Origin: Microbacterium algeriense
Lineage (GTDB): Bacteria > Actinomycetota > Actinomycetes > Actinomycetales > Microbacteriaceae
NCBI RefSeq assembly: GCF_008868005.1
Contig: NZ_WAAO01000003.1
Location: 496,001-560,000 of the forward strand
Length of the DNA stretch: 64,000 nt
Reading direction: 5' to 3'
Made by a program: the position numbers and the translations under genes. Every line of letters starts with the position of its first letter. The first letter of the stretch is position 1. The notes under the pieces were generated by a model. That model searched no databases. It saw only the letters and a list, made by a program, of their open reading frames with translations, and was not told the DNA's origin. Positions 50,758-58,120 of the stretch are shown in pieces.

Positions 50758-51945
50758 CTACTTCGCTCCGTCCGCGTAGGCGCCGACCAGGCGCACCGCT
50801 CCACCGTCGACGCCCTTGGCGCCCTGTTCGAATTCGCCGGAAGGACGCGGGCCGAAGCCGACGTTCCCGACCTGCCACGAGGGCATGCCCTCGGCGTTCA
50901 ACGCCGCGATCGCGGCATCCTTCTTGTCGGCGGCGACCACGGCGAGGAAGCCGATGCCGAGGTTCCAGGTGCCCTCCGCGGATTCCAGGGTGGAGCCGGC
51001 GATGTCGCTGAGCACGCGGAAGACCGGGCTGGGCGACCACGTGCTGCGATCGACCTCGACCCAGCTGCCCTGCGGGAGGACGCGCGCGAGGTTCGCCGCG
51101 ATGCCGCCGCCGGTGACGTGGGTGAGCGCGTGGACTCCTCCGACGCCGTGGGCCCCTCCGGCCCCGTGGGCCCCTGAGCCTGTCGAAGGGGTCGAAGGGG
51201 TCGAAGGGGTCGAGGCGAGCTGGTCGATCAGCCGCAGCAGCGGGAGCGTGTACAGCCGCGTGGGTTCGAGGAGAGCCTCGCCCCAGGTGGTGCCGAAGTC
51301 GGCCGCGTTGTCGGCGTACGAGATGCCGGCACGGGTGATGATGTGGCGGACGAGCGAGTAGCCGTTGGAGTGCAGTCCGCTGGAGGCGACGGCGATCACC
51401 GCGTCACCGTCCTGCACGAGCTCGGCGCCGAGGACCGCATCCGCCTCGACGACTCCGGTCGCCGCGCCCGCGACGTCGTAGTCGCGCGGACCCAGCAGAC
51501 CCGGGTGCTCCGCGGTCTCGCCGCCGACCAGCGCCGTGCCCGTCGCCGCGCACGCCTCGGCGATGCCGCGCACGATGTCGGCGATGCGCTCCGGGACGAC
51601 CTTGCCGCAGGCGATGTAGTCGGTCATGAACAGCGGCTTCGCGCCCACCACCACGATGTCGTCGACGACCATGCCGACCAGGTCCTGCCCGATCGTGTCG
51701 TGCTTGTCGATCGCCTGCGCGATCGCGACCTTCGTGCCGACGCCGTCGGTGCTGGTCGCCAGCAGCGGGCGGCGGAAGTCACGCAGCGCGCTGGCGTCGA
51801 ACAGCCCGGCGAAACCGCCGACGCCGCCGAGCACTTCAGGGCCGTGCGTCGCCCGCACGGACGACTTCATCAGCTCGACGGCGAGATCACCGGCAGCGGT
51901 GTCGACGCCGGCTTCGGAATAGGGGTTGGTGGGGGAGGCAGCCAC
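50758..51945 (-). CDS. purM: Phosphoribosylformylglycinamidine cyclo-ligase PurM
   Basis: 395 residues from GTG at 51945, which lies 6 nt after TAGGCT (51957-51952); an in-frame GTG at 51951 would abut the -10. AIR synthetase, ATP-dependent. Motifs STDGVGTKV and LVGGETAEHPG are visible. An unusual Ser-Thr-Pro and Gly-Ala-His segment near residues 246-270 (STPSTPSTPSTG, then repeated HGAGG-type units) is encoded by a REP-like repeat and interrupts an otherwise normal enzyme just before HVTGGG. Confidence 0.95.
   Translation of the reverse strand: MAASPTNPYSEAGVDTAAGDLAVELMKSSVRATHGPEVLGGVGGFAGLFDASALRDFRRPLLATSTDGVGTKVAIAQAIDKHDTIGQDLVGMVVDDIVVVGAKPLFMTDYIACGKVVPERIADIVRGIAEACAATGTALVGGETAEHPGLLGPRDYDVAGAATGVVEADAVLGAELVQDGDAVIAVASSGLHSNGYSLVRHIITRAGISYADNAADFGTTWGEALLEPTRLYTLPLLRLIDQLASTPSTPSTPSTGSGAHGAGGAHGVGGVHALTHVTGGGIAANLARVLPQGSWVEVDRSTWSPSPVFRVLSDIAGSTLESAEGTWNLGIGFLAVVAADKKDAAIAALNAEGMPSWQVGNVGFGPRPSGEFEQGAKGVDGGAVRLVGAYADGAK
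51147..51217. repeat. REP-like element and 9-nt tandem repeat inside purM
   Basis: CCCCTGAGCCTGTCGAAGGGG (21 nt, 51171-51191), with its CCCCT and AGGGG ends able to pair, leads into GTCGAAGGG repeated three times (51182-51208). A preceding GGCCCC-rich 12-15-nt repeat encodes the Gly/His part. The related sequence CCCTTCGACAGGCTCAGGG is a widespread intergenic REP core in actinobacteria (my recollection). Here it is in frame within purM. Confidence 0.8.
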
Positions 51946-51951
51946 CCTCAC

Positions 51952-51957
51952 AGCCTA
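51952..51957 (-). promoter_or_regulatory. purM: -10 element of the purM promoter (leaderless)
   Basis: TAGGCT on the minus strand ends 6 nt before GTG at 51945, selecting that start. Confidence 0.6.
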
Positions 51958-52019
51958 CCGTCCGCAGCCGGTCCGACTCTCCGCACGGACGGACCTCGGA
52001 TCCGAGGGTCTTCCCCGCC

Positions 52020-52025
52020 TACGAT
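52020..52025 (+). promoter_or_regulatory. -10 element of a leaderless promoter
   Basis: TACGAT ends 6 nt before ATG 52032. Confidence 0.6.
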
Positions 52026-52031
52026 GGGGCC

Positions 52032-52637
52032 ATGTCCGACAAGCCGCAGTGGCTCATCCGCGAAGATGCGAGCGTCCCGGTGCTCGTCGCGCTCGCGCTG
52101 CGGCAGGCGCTGGGGATCAGGGTGCCGGACGACCTTCCCACGCTCCGCGAGCTGGGGGTCAGGGCTCCGGATGCCCCGGACGCCTCGCCGGCGGTCGAGG
52201 CGCAGTGGCGCGACTACTGGGACATGACGGTCGAGCCCCGGGCGCATCCGTCGGGCGTTCCGCTCGAGCTCATCGACGGATTCGACACCCTCGTCGCGCT
52301 GCCGGCGACCGGCGCGGAGGAACTCGCCGCGGCGATCGCCCCCCACGCGGAATCCGCTCTCCGCTACGCGCGCGCCGCGCACGACCGGTACGTCTCCTCG
52401 ATGAAGAGCCACACCGGAGGAGACGCCTACCGCGCGTACGCCAGCGCCATCGCGGAGTTCGAGCGCGAGATCGGCCGCCGCGCCCACTCGTTCGAGCTCA
52501 ACGTCCAGGTGCTCCCCTTCTCTCAGCGGGGCATCTGGTGGGTCGGCGCCCTGACGGTCGCAGTGACCGACGGCCTTCGCCGCGACGTCGTGGCCTTCGA
52601 TGCCGCCATCCGCCCCGTGATCGCCGAGTTGGCCTAG
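52032..52637 (+). CDS. Conserved hypothetical protein, zinc-uncertain helical fold
   Basis: 201 residues, leaderless ATG at 52032. Soluble, mixed alpha/beta, with no signal peptide or membrane helix. I do not recognise a family. A helical centre (about 95-155, ESALRYARAAHDRYVSSMKS) and a C-terminal hydrophobic strand region (GIWWVGALTVAVTDGLRRD) are the main features. Divergent from purM. Confidence 0.7.
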   Translation: MSDKPQWLIREDASVPVLVALALRQALGIRVPDDLPTLRELGVRAPDAPDASPAVEAQWRDYWDMTVEPRAHPSGVPLELIDGFDTLVALPATGAEELAAAIAPHAESALRYARAAHDRYVSSMKSHTGGDAYRAYASAIAEFEREIGRRAHSFELNVQVLPFSQRGIWWVGALTVAVTDGLRRDVVAFDAAIRPVIAELA

Positions 52638-52660
52638 CTCCGGCGCCCCGCGCGATCCGC

Positions 52661-52745
52661 GCGAGTGCACGGGAACCCGCCGAGTGCACGGGATGCAGGC
52701 GCGCGAAAGCCGTGCGCTCGGCGGGAAGCCGTGCGCTCGGCGGCG
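52661..52745. repeat. Family B intergenic repeat, copy 4
   Basis: Two GCGAGTGCACGGGA / CCGAGTGCACGGGA units and two inverted AGCCGTGCGCTCGGCG units, 24 bp past the hypothetical gene stop, in a convergent gap. Confidence 0.85.
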
Positions 52746-52761
52746 CCGGGCGGCGCGGGGA

Positions 52762-53073
52762 TCAGTCGTCGATGACCGTCTCGCGGTCGACCTGCACGAC
52801 GCGGTCGTGGCGCCGGGCGACGCGCTCGAGGACGAGGCCGACGACCCCGCCCAGGGCGAGGCCGATCGGCACGGTCCACAGCAGCAGGAAGCCGAAGACC
52901 TGACCGGGAGGGTAGACGACGTCGAGCGCCTGCGATTCCTCGAAGCTGCCCGTCCAGGTGAGGATGGCGGCGGCGATGATGCCGACCACGACGCCGATGC
53001 CCATGAGCACGCCGTACCGCGGCACGCGGCGCACGGTCGCTTCGACGGTCTGGTGGGAATCGGTGGGGGCCAT
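52762..53073 (-). CDS. Small two-helix membrane protein, hypothetical
   Basis: 103 residues from ATG at 53073, which lies 6 nt after GACAAT (53085-53080), so probably leaderless. Two hydrophobic helices (about 22-43 and 58-82) and a charged tail (RVARRHDRVVQVDRETVIDD). No family recognised. Acidic/basic tail probably cytoplasmic. Confidence 0.68.
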   Translation of the reverse strand: MAPTDSHQTVEATVRRVPRYGVLMGIGVVVGIIAAAILTWTGSFEESQALDVVYPPGQVFGFLLLWTVPIGLALGGVVGLVLERVARRHDRVVQVDRETVIDD

Positions 53074-53079
53074 GCATCC

Positions 53080-53085
53080 ATTGTC
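53080..53085 (-). promoter_or_regulatory. -10 element of a leaderless promoter
   Basis: GACAAT on the minus strand ends 6 nt before ATG 53073. Confidence 0.45.
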
Positions 53086-53130
53086 CCACCGTCGGGCCGG
53101 AGCGCGCACCGGTCTCCCCCTCGCCCCCGC

Positions 53131-53170
53131 CCCGCCCGCTCCCGCCCGCTCCCGCCCGTGCCCGCCCGTG
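53131..53170. repeat. 10-nt tandem repeat (CCCGCCCGNN x4)
   Basis: Four consecutive units, CCCGCCCGCT twice then CCCGCCCGTG twice, in the gap between two minus-strand genes. An inverted repeat TGTCGGACGG (53175-53184) / CCGTCCGACA (53216-53225) follows immediately. Confidence 0.8.
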
Positions 53171-53323
53171 CATCTGTCGGACGGTTTCACGGATGCAGGG
53201 CAGGACGCGGCTGATCCGTCCGACATCCGGACATCGGCCCGACATCCGTGCAGAGCCGCGAGCGGACGTGCCGGATGGACGAGACGGGGGACGGGGAACG
53301 GGGGACGGGACGGGAGCGGGTGG

Positions 53324-53349
53324 GAGGGCCCTCCGGGTGGAGGGCCCTC
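53324..53349 (-). terminator. Terminator of the HtaA-like gene
   Basis: GAGGGCCCTCC / GGAGGGCCCTC with a GGGT loop; perfect 11-bp stem 4 bp past the stop. Confidence 0.78.
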
Positions 53350-53353
53350 GGGG

Positions 53354-56300
53354 TCAGGCGGTGGGGGTCGCCTTGGAGTCGTCCGCGCGGTTGCGGCGGG
53401 CGATCAGCACTCCCCCGGTCGCGGCGAGCGCGACGACGACGAGCCCTCCGACGATCCACGGCCACACCGGCGCGCCCTCCGCCGTGGCGGGTTCGGTCGC
53501 GGCGGTGACGGTCGCCGTCGTCTCGGCCTCGGCGTCGACCTGCTCCTCTGTGGCGATGCCGCAGTCCGCGTTCACCGGGATCACGGCGGAGACCGGATCG
53601 AGGGCCTCACCGGCGGCGTACGTGCCGAAGGCCGCGGCCCCCGCCTCGGTCAGCGTCGTCGGGAGCGCGTCGAGCGAGAGCGCCCCGTCTGCGACCGCTG
53701 CGTCGCCGAGGGGGAACTCCGCGAGGCGGACGCCCTTCTGATCGACGCTGTCCCCGCCCTGGGTGGTGCCGGTCACGTCGAACACGATGTACCCGGTGTC
53801 GCCGGCGAGTTCGAGCCGTGCGTTCGCGAGGGTCGTGTTCAGCGCTCCGTCATGGCCGGTGAAGGTGATGCTGCCGCCGTAGGAGATCTGCCCGGTGAGT
53901 GTCTCGTCGTCGAACGAGCCCGTGCCAGCGCCCCACGCGTAGGCGGGGTACTCGTAGGAGACGTCCGTGAGCGTCCACCCTCCGCGGGCGATGCCCTCGA
54001 TGTAGGTGCGGAACGACTCCTTGTATCCCCAGGTGAGCGAGGCACCGTCGACCGTGCACGCACCCATCACGGTCGTGGCTCTGGCCAGGGTGAAGACGAG
54101 CCCGCGGTCGACCGACCCCTGGAAGGTCAGGGTGTGCTCGCCGTCCTCGAGACCGGCGGGGAGCGACCCCGTCCAGGTCGCCACGCCGTCGGCATCCGCG
54201 GTCACCGTGTCGAGCAGCACCGGCGAGGAGTACACGACGACCTGGATGCCCTTCTCGCCCGCCTGGAATCCGGATGCCGACACGACGGCCTGCCGGCCGG
54301 CAGCGAGGGCCGCGAGGTTCTCCTCGTCGATGTCGATCCCGGCCGCCGCGGGTGCCGCGGCCGGAAGGGTCTTCTTCACCGCGACGGCGGCGACGGCGAC
54401 GGTGCCCGTGGTGCCGGTCGGCGCCGCGGCGACGGAGCCGATCGTGAACGACACGGGGTTCAGCGTCGTGCTGTAGCCCGAGAGCACGCGATCGCGTCCC
54501 GCGGCCGTCAGCGTCGCCGGAGCCGCGGCGTAGGAGACCGCGCCGTTCGCCGTGGTGCGCACGGCACGGGTGAGGTCGAGCGTCGCGAACGGGATCTGCT
54601 CTCCGCCGTTGGTGACGGTCAGGGTCGCGGAGCCCGCGGAGGTGATGCGGATCTGGGGGTTCGACACCGTCACGTCGAGGACGCCGTGGTGTCCGGTGAA
54701 GCGCACGGAGCCGCGATACACGACGCTGCCGAGACCCGTGCCCGGGTCGAAGTCGCCGCCGACGGTCTGCCCGAACTGGAACTGACCGCCAGAGCGCGTG
54801 GCTCCGTTCGACACCTCGATGGCGCCCTGCGCGATCGGGCCCGTGACGTAGTTCGCGAACGACGAGGAGATCGCCCAGCGCAGCGAGCCGCCTGGCACGC
54901 TCGCCGGCGGGGTGGCGGGCTTCGCCGGGGTCGTCGGCTTCGTGGGCTCGGTGGGCTTCTCGGGCTCCGTCGGCGTCTCGCCGCGCAGCGCCTTCCAGTG
55001 GGCGTCCGTGATCGTTACGGCGCCCCGCGCGTGGATGGTGTCCGCCGTCGGCATCGTGTGCTGCTGCCACACGATCACCTCGTAGGACTTCGCGGTGTCG
55101 AGGCTCTTCGCCGCCGCGGTGAGGTCGACGGAGAAGACGCCGAAACCGATGTCGCGCACGTACTGCATCGCGAGGAACCCGCCACCGGCGGTGACATCCG
55201 CCTCCGTGCCCGCCTCGATCAGCGCGACGTAGACGCCGGAGACATCCGCGAGGCCGGATGCGGATGCCGTGACGGTCAGACCGTCCTTCGCGGTCGCGGA
55301 CTTCACGGCGACTGCGACGGCGGGGCCGGGAGCCGCCGGCTGCAGCGCTTCCCAGTGCGCATCCGTGAGGACGACGGTGGTGCGGGCGTAGATGGTCTCC
55401 GCGCCCGGCATCGTGTGCTGCTTCCAGACGATGACCTCGTACGCCTTGGTCCGGTCCAGTGTCTGCGCGGCAGCCGTCAGGTCGACGCTCAGCGCGCCGC
55501 CGGTGATCGGCCGCACGTACTCCATCGCGAGGAATCCGCTGCCGGTGGTGACCTGGGCCTCCGTGCCCTTCTCGATCAGCGCGACGTAGGCGCCGGGGAT
55601 CGCTCCGAGGTTCGACGCGGATGCCGTGATGCTCAGGCCGTCCTTCGCGTTCGCGCTCTTGACCGTGGCTGTCACGGCGGAGTGCTCGCCGTAGTTCAGG
55701 GCGACGCTGCGCTCCTGTGCGGCGTTGACGACTCCTCCTGCCGCGTAGGTATAGACGCCGTAGGAGCCGGGCGTCGCCGTGGTGTCCTTGAGCGTCAGCG
55801 TGGTCTGGAACGTGCCGTCGGCGGCGATGTCGACCCACTGCGCGCGAATCGCAGCCTGGTACTGCGCCGGGACCTGATCGAGCACGCCCTCGGCGAGCGC
55901 CCACACCTGAGCGCCGACGGCTCGGCTCGACGACGCGGCACCTGCGGACGGCTGCCACACGGAGGCGAAGTTGCCGAACACCACGTACGTGCCCTGCGGC
56001 AGATGCTTCGGGATCGGCGCACCGCGGCCGCCGACGTTCGCCGTCGGGTCATAGCCCGAGCCCTTCACGACGACCTCGTCTCCCGCTGTCAGCGCGACAC
56101 CCGCTGCCGGCGTCGTGCCGTCGGCCAGGAACACGTCGAGCTTCGCGGATGCCGGTTCGGGCTCGCCCGGGTCCGTGCCCGGCTCGGTCCCCGGCTCAGT
56201 GCCCGGCTCCGTGCCGGGGTCCGTGCCCGGGTCCGTGCCGGGGTCGGTGCCGGGGTCGGTGCCGGGATCGGTACCGGGATCCGTTCCCGGCTCCGTGCCA

Positions 56301-56851
56301 GGATCCGTTCCCGGCTCCGTACCCGGCTCGGTCCCCGGCTCCGTGCCGGGATCCGTTCCCGGCTCCGTGCCAGGATCGGTCGGTGCCGGGCCGAACACCG
56401 CGTCCCACTGCTGCGCCGAGACGGAGACGTCACCGCGACCGTAGATCGTGGCCTCACTCGGGTTCGAGTGCTTCTGCCACACGAGCACCTCGTAGGTCTT
56501 CGTCCGATCCAGAGACCCGGCGGGGGCGACCAGCGCGAACGAGCTCTCCCCTCCGGCGACGGTCGGCATGATGAACGCCGCGTATCCGCCGCCGCCGCTG
56601 AGCCCCGCCTCGGTGCCCTTCACGATGAGCGCCGCATAGGCCCCTGCGACCTCCGGCAGCCCCGCCGACTGCACCTGCACGCTCAGGCCGGCGGCGTCGG
56701 ACGAGGAGACGGTCGCCGCGACGGTGGCCCCGTCGGCACGCGCGGGCGGCACGATCACCGCTCCGGCGGCGATCAGGAGGAACGAGACGAGGGCGGCGAG
56801 CAGCACGCGTATGCGTGAGCTTGCGGACGATGCTGTGGCAGTGGGATTCAC
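53354..56851 (-). CDS. htaA: HtaA-like heme-binding surface protein
   Basis: 1165 residues from GTG at 56851, with GGAGA upstream; a GTG at 56884 is the longer alternative. Signal peptide about 10-40. Three copies of a 105-residue module (each with DGLS/GLSVQ near the start, AGAY/GVYVALI-x-GTEA, then LDRTK-YEV-VW-x-H) lie near residues 43-150, 395-500 and 505-615. Between copies 1 and 2 are an 18-unit DPGT/EPGT linker and a spacer domain typical of HtaA proteins (GSYGVYTYAAGG). Two HtaA domains follow (LRWAISSSFANYV near 645; LTWGYKESFRTYI near 945). A C-terminal membrane helix (VWPWIVGGLVVVALAATGGV) and basic tail anchor it. HtaA proteins take heme from hemoglobin and pass it to HmuT. Divergent from hmuTUV with an iron box on each side. 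Confidence 0.9.
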   Translation of the reverse strand: MNPTATASSASSRIRVLLAALVSFLLIAAGAVIVPPARADGATVAATVSSSDAAGLSVQVQSAGLPEVAGAYAALIVKGTEAGLSGGGGYAAFIMPTVAGGESSFALVAPAGSLDRTKTYEVLVWQKHSNPSEATIYGRGDVSVSAQQWDAVFGPAPTDPGTEPGTDPGTEPGTEPGTEPGTDPGTEPGTDPGTDPGTDPGTDPGTDPGTDPGTEPGTEPGTEPGTDPGEPEPASAKLDVFLADGTTPAAGVALTAGDEVVVKGSGYDPTANVGGRGAPIPKHLPQGTYVVFGNFASVWQPSAGAASSSRAVGAQVWALAEGVLDQVPAQYQAAIRAQWVDIAADGTFQTTLTLKDTTATPGSYGVYTYAAGGVVNAAQERSVALNYGEHSAVTATVKSANAKDGLSITASASNLGAIPGAYVALIEKGTEAQVTTGSGFLAMEYVRPITGGALSVDLTAAAQTLDRTKAYEVIVWKQHTMPGAETIYARTTVVLTDAHWEALQPAAPGPAVAVAVKSATAKDGLTVTASASGLADVSGVYVALIEAGTEADVTAGGGFLAMQYVRDIGFGVFSVDLTAAAKSLDTAKSYEVIVWQQHTMPTADTIHARGAVTITDAHWKALRGETPTEPEKPTEPTKPTTPAKPATPPASVPGGSLRWAISSSFANYVTGPIAQGAIEVSNGATRSGGQFQFGQTVGGDFDPGTGLGSVVYRGSVRFTGHHGVLDVTVSNPQIRITSAGSATLTVTNGGEQIPFATLDLTRAVRTTANGAVSYAAAPATLTAAGRDRVLSGYSTTLNPVSFTIGSVAAAPTGTTGTVAVAAVAVKKTLPAAAPAAAGIDIDEENLAALAAGRQAVVSASGFQAGEKGIQVVVYSSPVLLDTVTADADGVATWTGSLPAGLEDGEHTLTFQGSVDRGLVFTLARATTVMGACTVDGASLTWGYKESFRTYIEGIARGGWTLTDVSYEYPAYAWGAGTGSFDDETLTGQISYGGSITFTGHDGALNTTLANARLELAGDTGYIVFDVTGTTQGGDSVDQKGVRLAEFPLGDAAVADGALSLDALPTTLTEAGAAAFGTYAAGEALDPVSAVIPVNADCGIATEEQVDAEAETTATVTAATEPATAEGAPVWPWIVGGLVVVALAATGGVLIARRNRADDSKATPTA
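56162..56377 (-). repeat. 12-nt coding microsatellite (18 PGTD/PGTE units)
   Basis: 216 bp encode 18 four-residue units, 17 of (D/E)PGT and a last DPGE, forming a stiff Pro-rich spacer in the heme protein. The units differ mainly at the Asp/Glu codon and by synonymous changes. Confidence 0.88.
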
Positions 56852-56920
56852 GATTCTCCACGGCTCCGGGCACGCAGAAGGCACGCGTGCCGCGGTGCCG
56901 CAATGCGGTCGAACGACAGG

Positions 56921-56939
56921 GAAAGTTAGGCTTGGCTAA
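56921..56939. promoter_or_regulatory. Iron box of the htaA-like gene
   Basis: GAAAGTTAGGCTTGGCTAA matches the DtxR/IdeR consensus at about 13 of 19 positions, 69 bp upstream of the GTG at 56851. Confidence 0.62.
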
Positions 56940-56989
56940 GCAAGCCGCCGATCCCGAGCGTAGGGCGGCAAGCTGGTGCGCGTCAAGTT

Positions 56990-57008
56990 TTAGGATAGCC
57001 TTGCCTAA
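56990..57008 (+). promoter_or_regulatory. hmuT: Iron box over the hmuT -10 and start codon
   Basis: TTAGGATAGCCTTGCCTAA matches TTAGGTTAGCCTAACCTAA at 16 of 19 positions. It covers the -10 (TAGCCT, 56996-57001) and its last base is the A of the ATG at 57008; the 6-nt gap indicates a leaderless message. Bound repressor would block both polymerase and start-site access. Confidence 0.8.
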
Positions 57009-58120
57009 TGCGTCGCGTCCTCGCTCTTCTCTCCGTCGCCGCTCTCGCCCTCGGACTCGCCGCGTGCGCCGATGCGGGTCCGAGCGACACAGCACCCGCT
57101 TCCGCGTCCGCCGACGACATCTGCCCGCAGGCGTCGGTCCCGCTCGCCGCGCTGCCCCTGGTGGCGGACGTGCGCGCTCACACGGGTCCATCCACCGCAT
57201 GCCTGTCCAGCCACGCGATCGAGCCCGTCAACGACGAATCCGCTCCGCAGCTCCCGGTGACGCTGATCGACAGCGAGGGCCACGACGTCGAGATCGACGA
57301 CGTCGACCGCATCCTGCCGATCGACATCTCCGGCACCATCGCCTCGACCGTCTTCGCCCTCGGGCTCGGGGATCAGGTCGTGGGCCGCGATGCGTCGACG
57401 ACCTTCACGGGAACCGAGGACCTGCCCGTCGTCACCCAGGCGGGGCACACGCTGAATGCGGAGGCCATCCTCGAGCTCGCCCCGACCGTGGTCCTCACCG
57501 ACACCACGATCGGCCCGAAGGAGGTCCGGCAGCAGCTGCGTGACGCGGGGATCGCGGTGGTCGTGATCTCCAGCGACCGCCGCCTCGACACCACGGACGA
57601 GCTGGTGACCGAGATCGCCACGGCCCTCGGCGTGCCGTCGCGGGGCGAGGCCCTCATCGCGCGCCTCGATGCCTCCGTCGACGAGACCCTCGCCGAGATC
57701 GCAGCGGTCACCCCCGCGGATGCGGCCGACCGGGCGCGGATGCTGTTCCTCTACGTGCGCGGCAGTGCGAACGTCTATTACATCTTCGGGGAGGACTCCG
57801 GCGCCGACTCGCTGATCGACGCGGTCGGCGGGATCGACGTCGCGGCGGAGATCGGCTGGGAGGGCATGAAGCCCATGACCGCCGAGGCCCTCGTCGCCGC
57901 ACGACCCGATGTCCTGGTGATGATGACCGACGGCCTCGAGTCGGTCGGCGGGATCGACGGACTCATCGAGCGGATCCCCGCCGTGGCCGAGACCCCTGCC
58001 GGAGCCAACCGCCGGGTGATCGACATGGCGGACAGCGAGATCCTCAGCTTCGGTCCGCGCACCGCCGATGTGATCGGCGCGCTGGCCCGAGCGCTGTACG
58101 CCCCCGAGTCGGCGCCGTGA
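57008..58120 (+). CDS. hmuT: Hemin ABC transporter substrate-binding lipoprotein HmuT
   Basis: 370 residues. Lipobox LGLAACAD with Cys20. Fold of the FecB/BtuF (TroA-like) binding-protein family (DVDRILPIDISGTIASTVFALGLGDQVVGRD). It is the first gene of a three-gene iron-boxed operon next to the HtaA-like gene and overlaps hmuU by 4 bp. Heme specificity is inferred from the HtaA neighbour and HmuTUV order known in Corynebacterium. Confidence 0.9.
   Translation: MRRVLALLSVAALALGLAACADAGPSDTAPASASADDICPQASVPLAALPLVADVRAHTGPSTACLSSHAIEPVNDESAPQLPVTLIDSEGHDVEIDDVDRILPIDISGTIASTVFALGLGDQVVGRDASTTFTGTEDLPVVTQAGHTLNAEAILELAPTVVLTDTTIGPKEVRQQLRDAGIAVVVISSDRRLDTTDELVTEIATALGVPSRGEALIARLDASVDETLAEIAAVTPADAADRARMLFLYVRGSANVYYIFGEDSGADSLIDAVGGIDVAAEIGWEGMKPMTAEALVAARPDVLVMMTDGLESVGGIDGLIERIPAVAETPAGANRRVIDMADSEILSFGPRTADVIGALARALYAPESAP

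Noticed and set aside
56162..56377. Possible CRISPR array because of short regular repeats
   Set aside because: 12-nt in-frame coding repeats without unique spacers.
52958..56818. 1286-codon plus-strand open frame opposite the HtaA-like gene
   Set aside because: Arg/Gly/Asp-rich translation with repeats mirrored from the Pro-rich linker; not a gene.
56852..56884. Longer start of the HtaA-like protein at 56884
   Set aside because: GTG 56851 has GGAGA at proper spacing and gives a normal signal peptide; the longer form remains possible but less likely.
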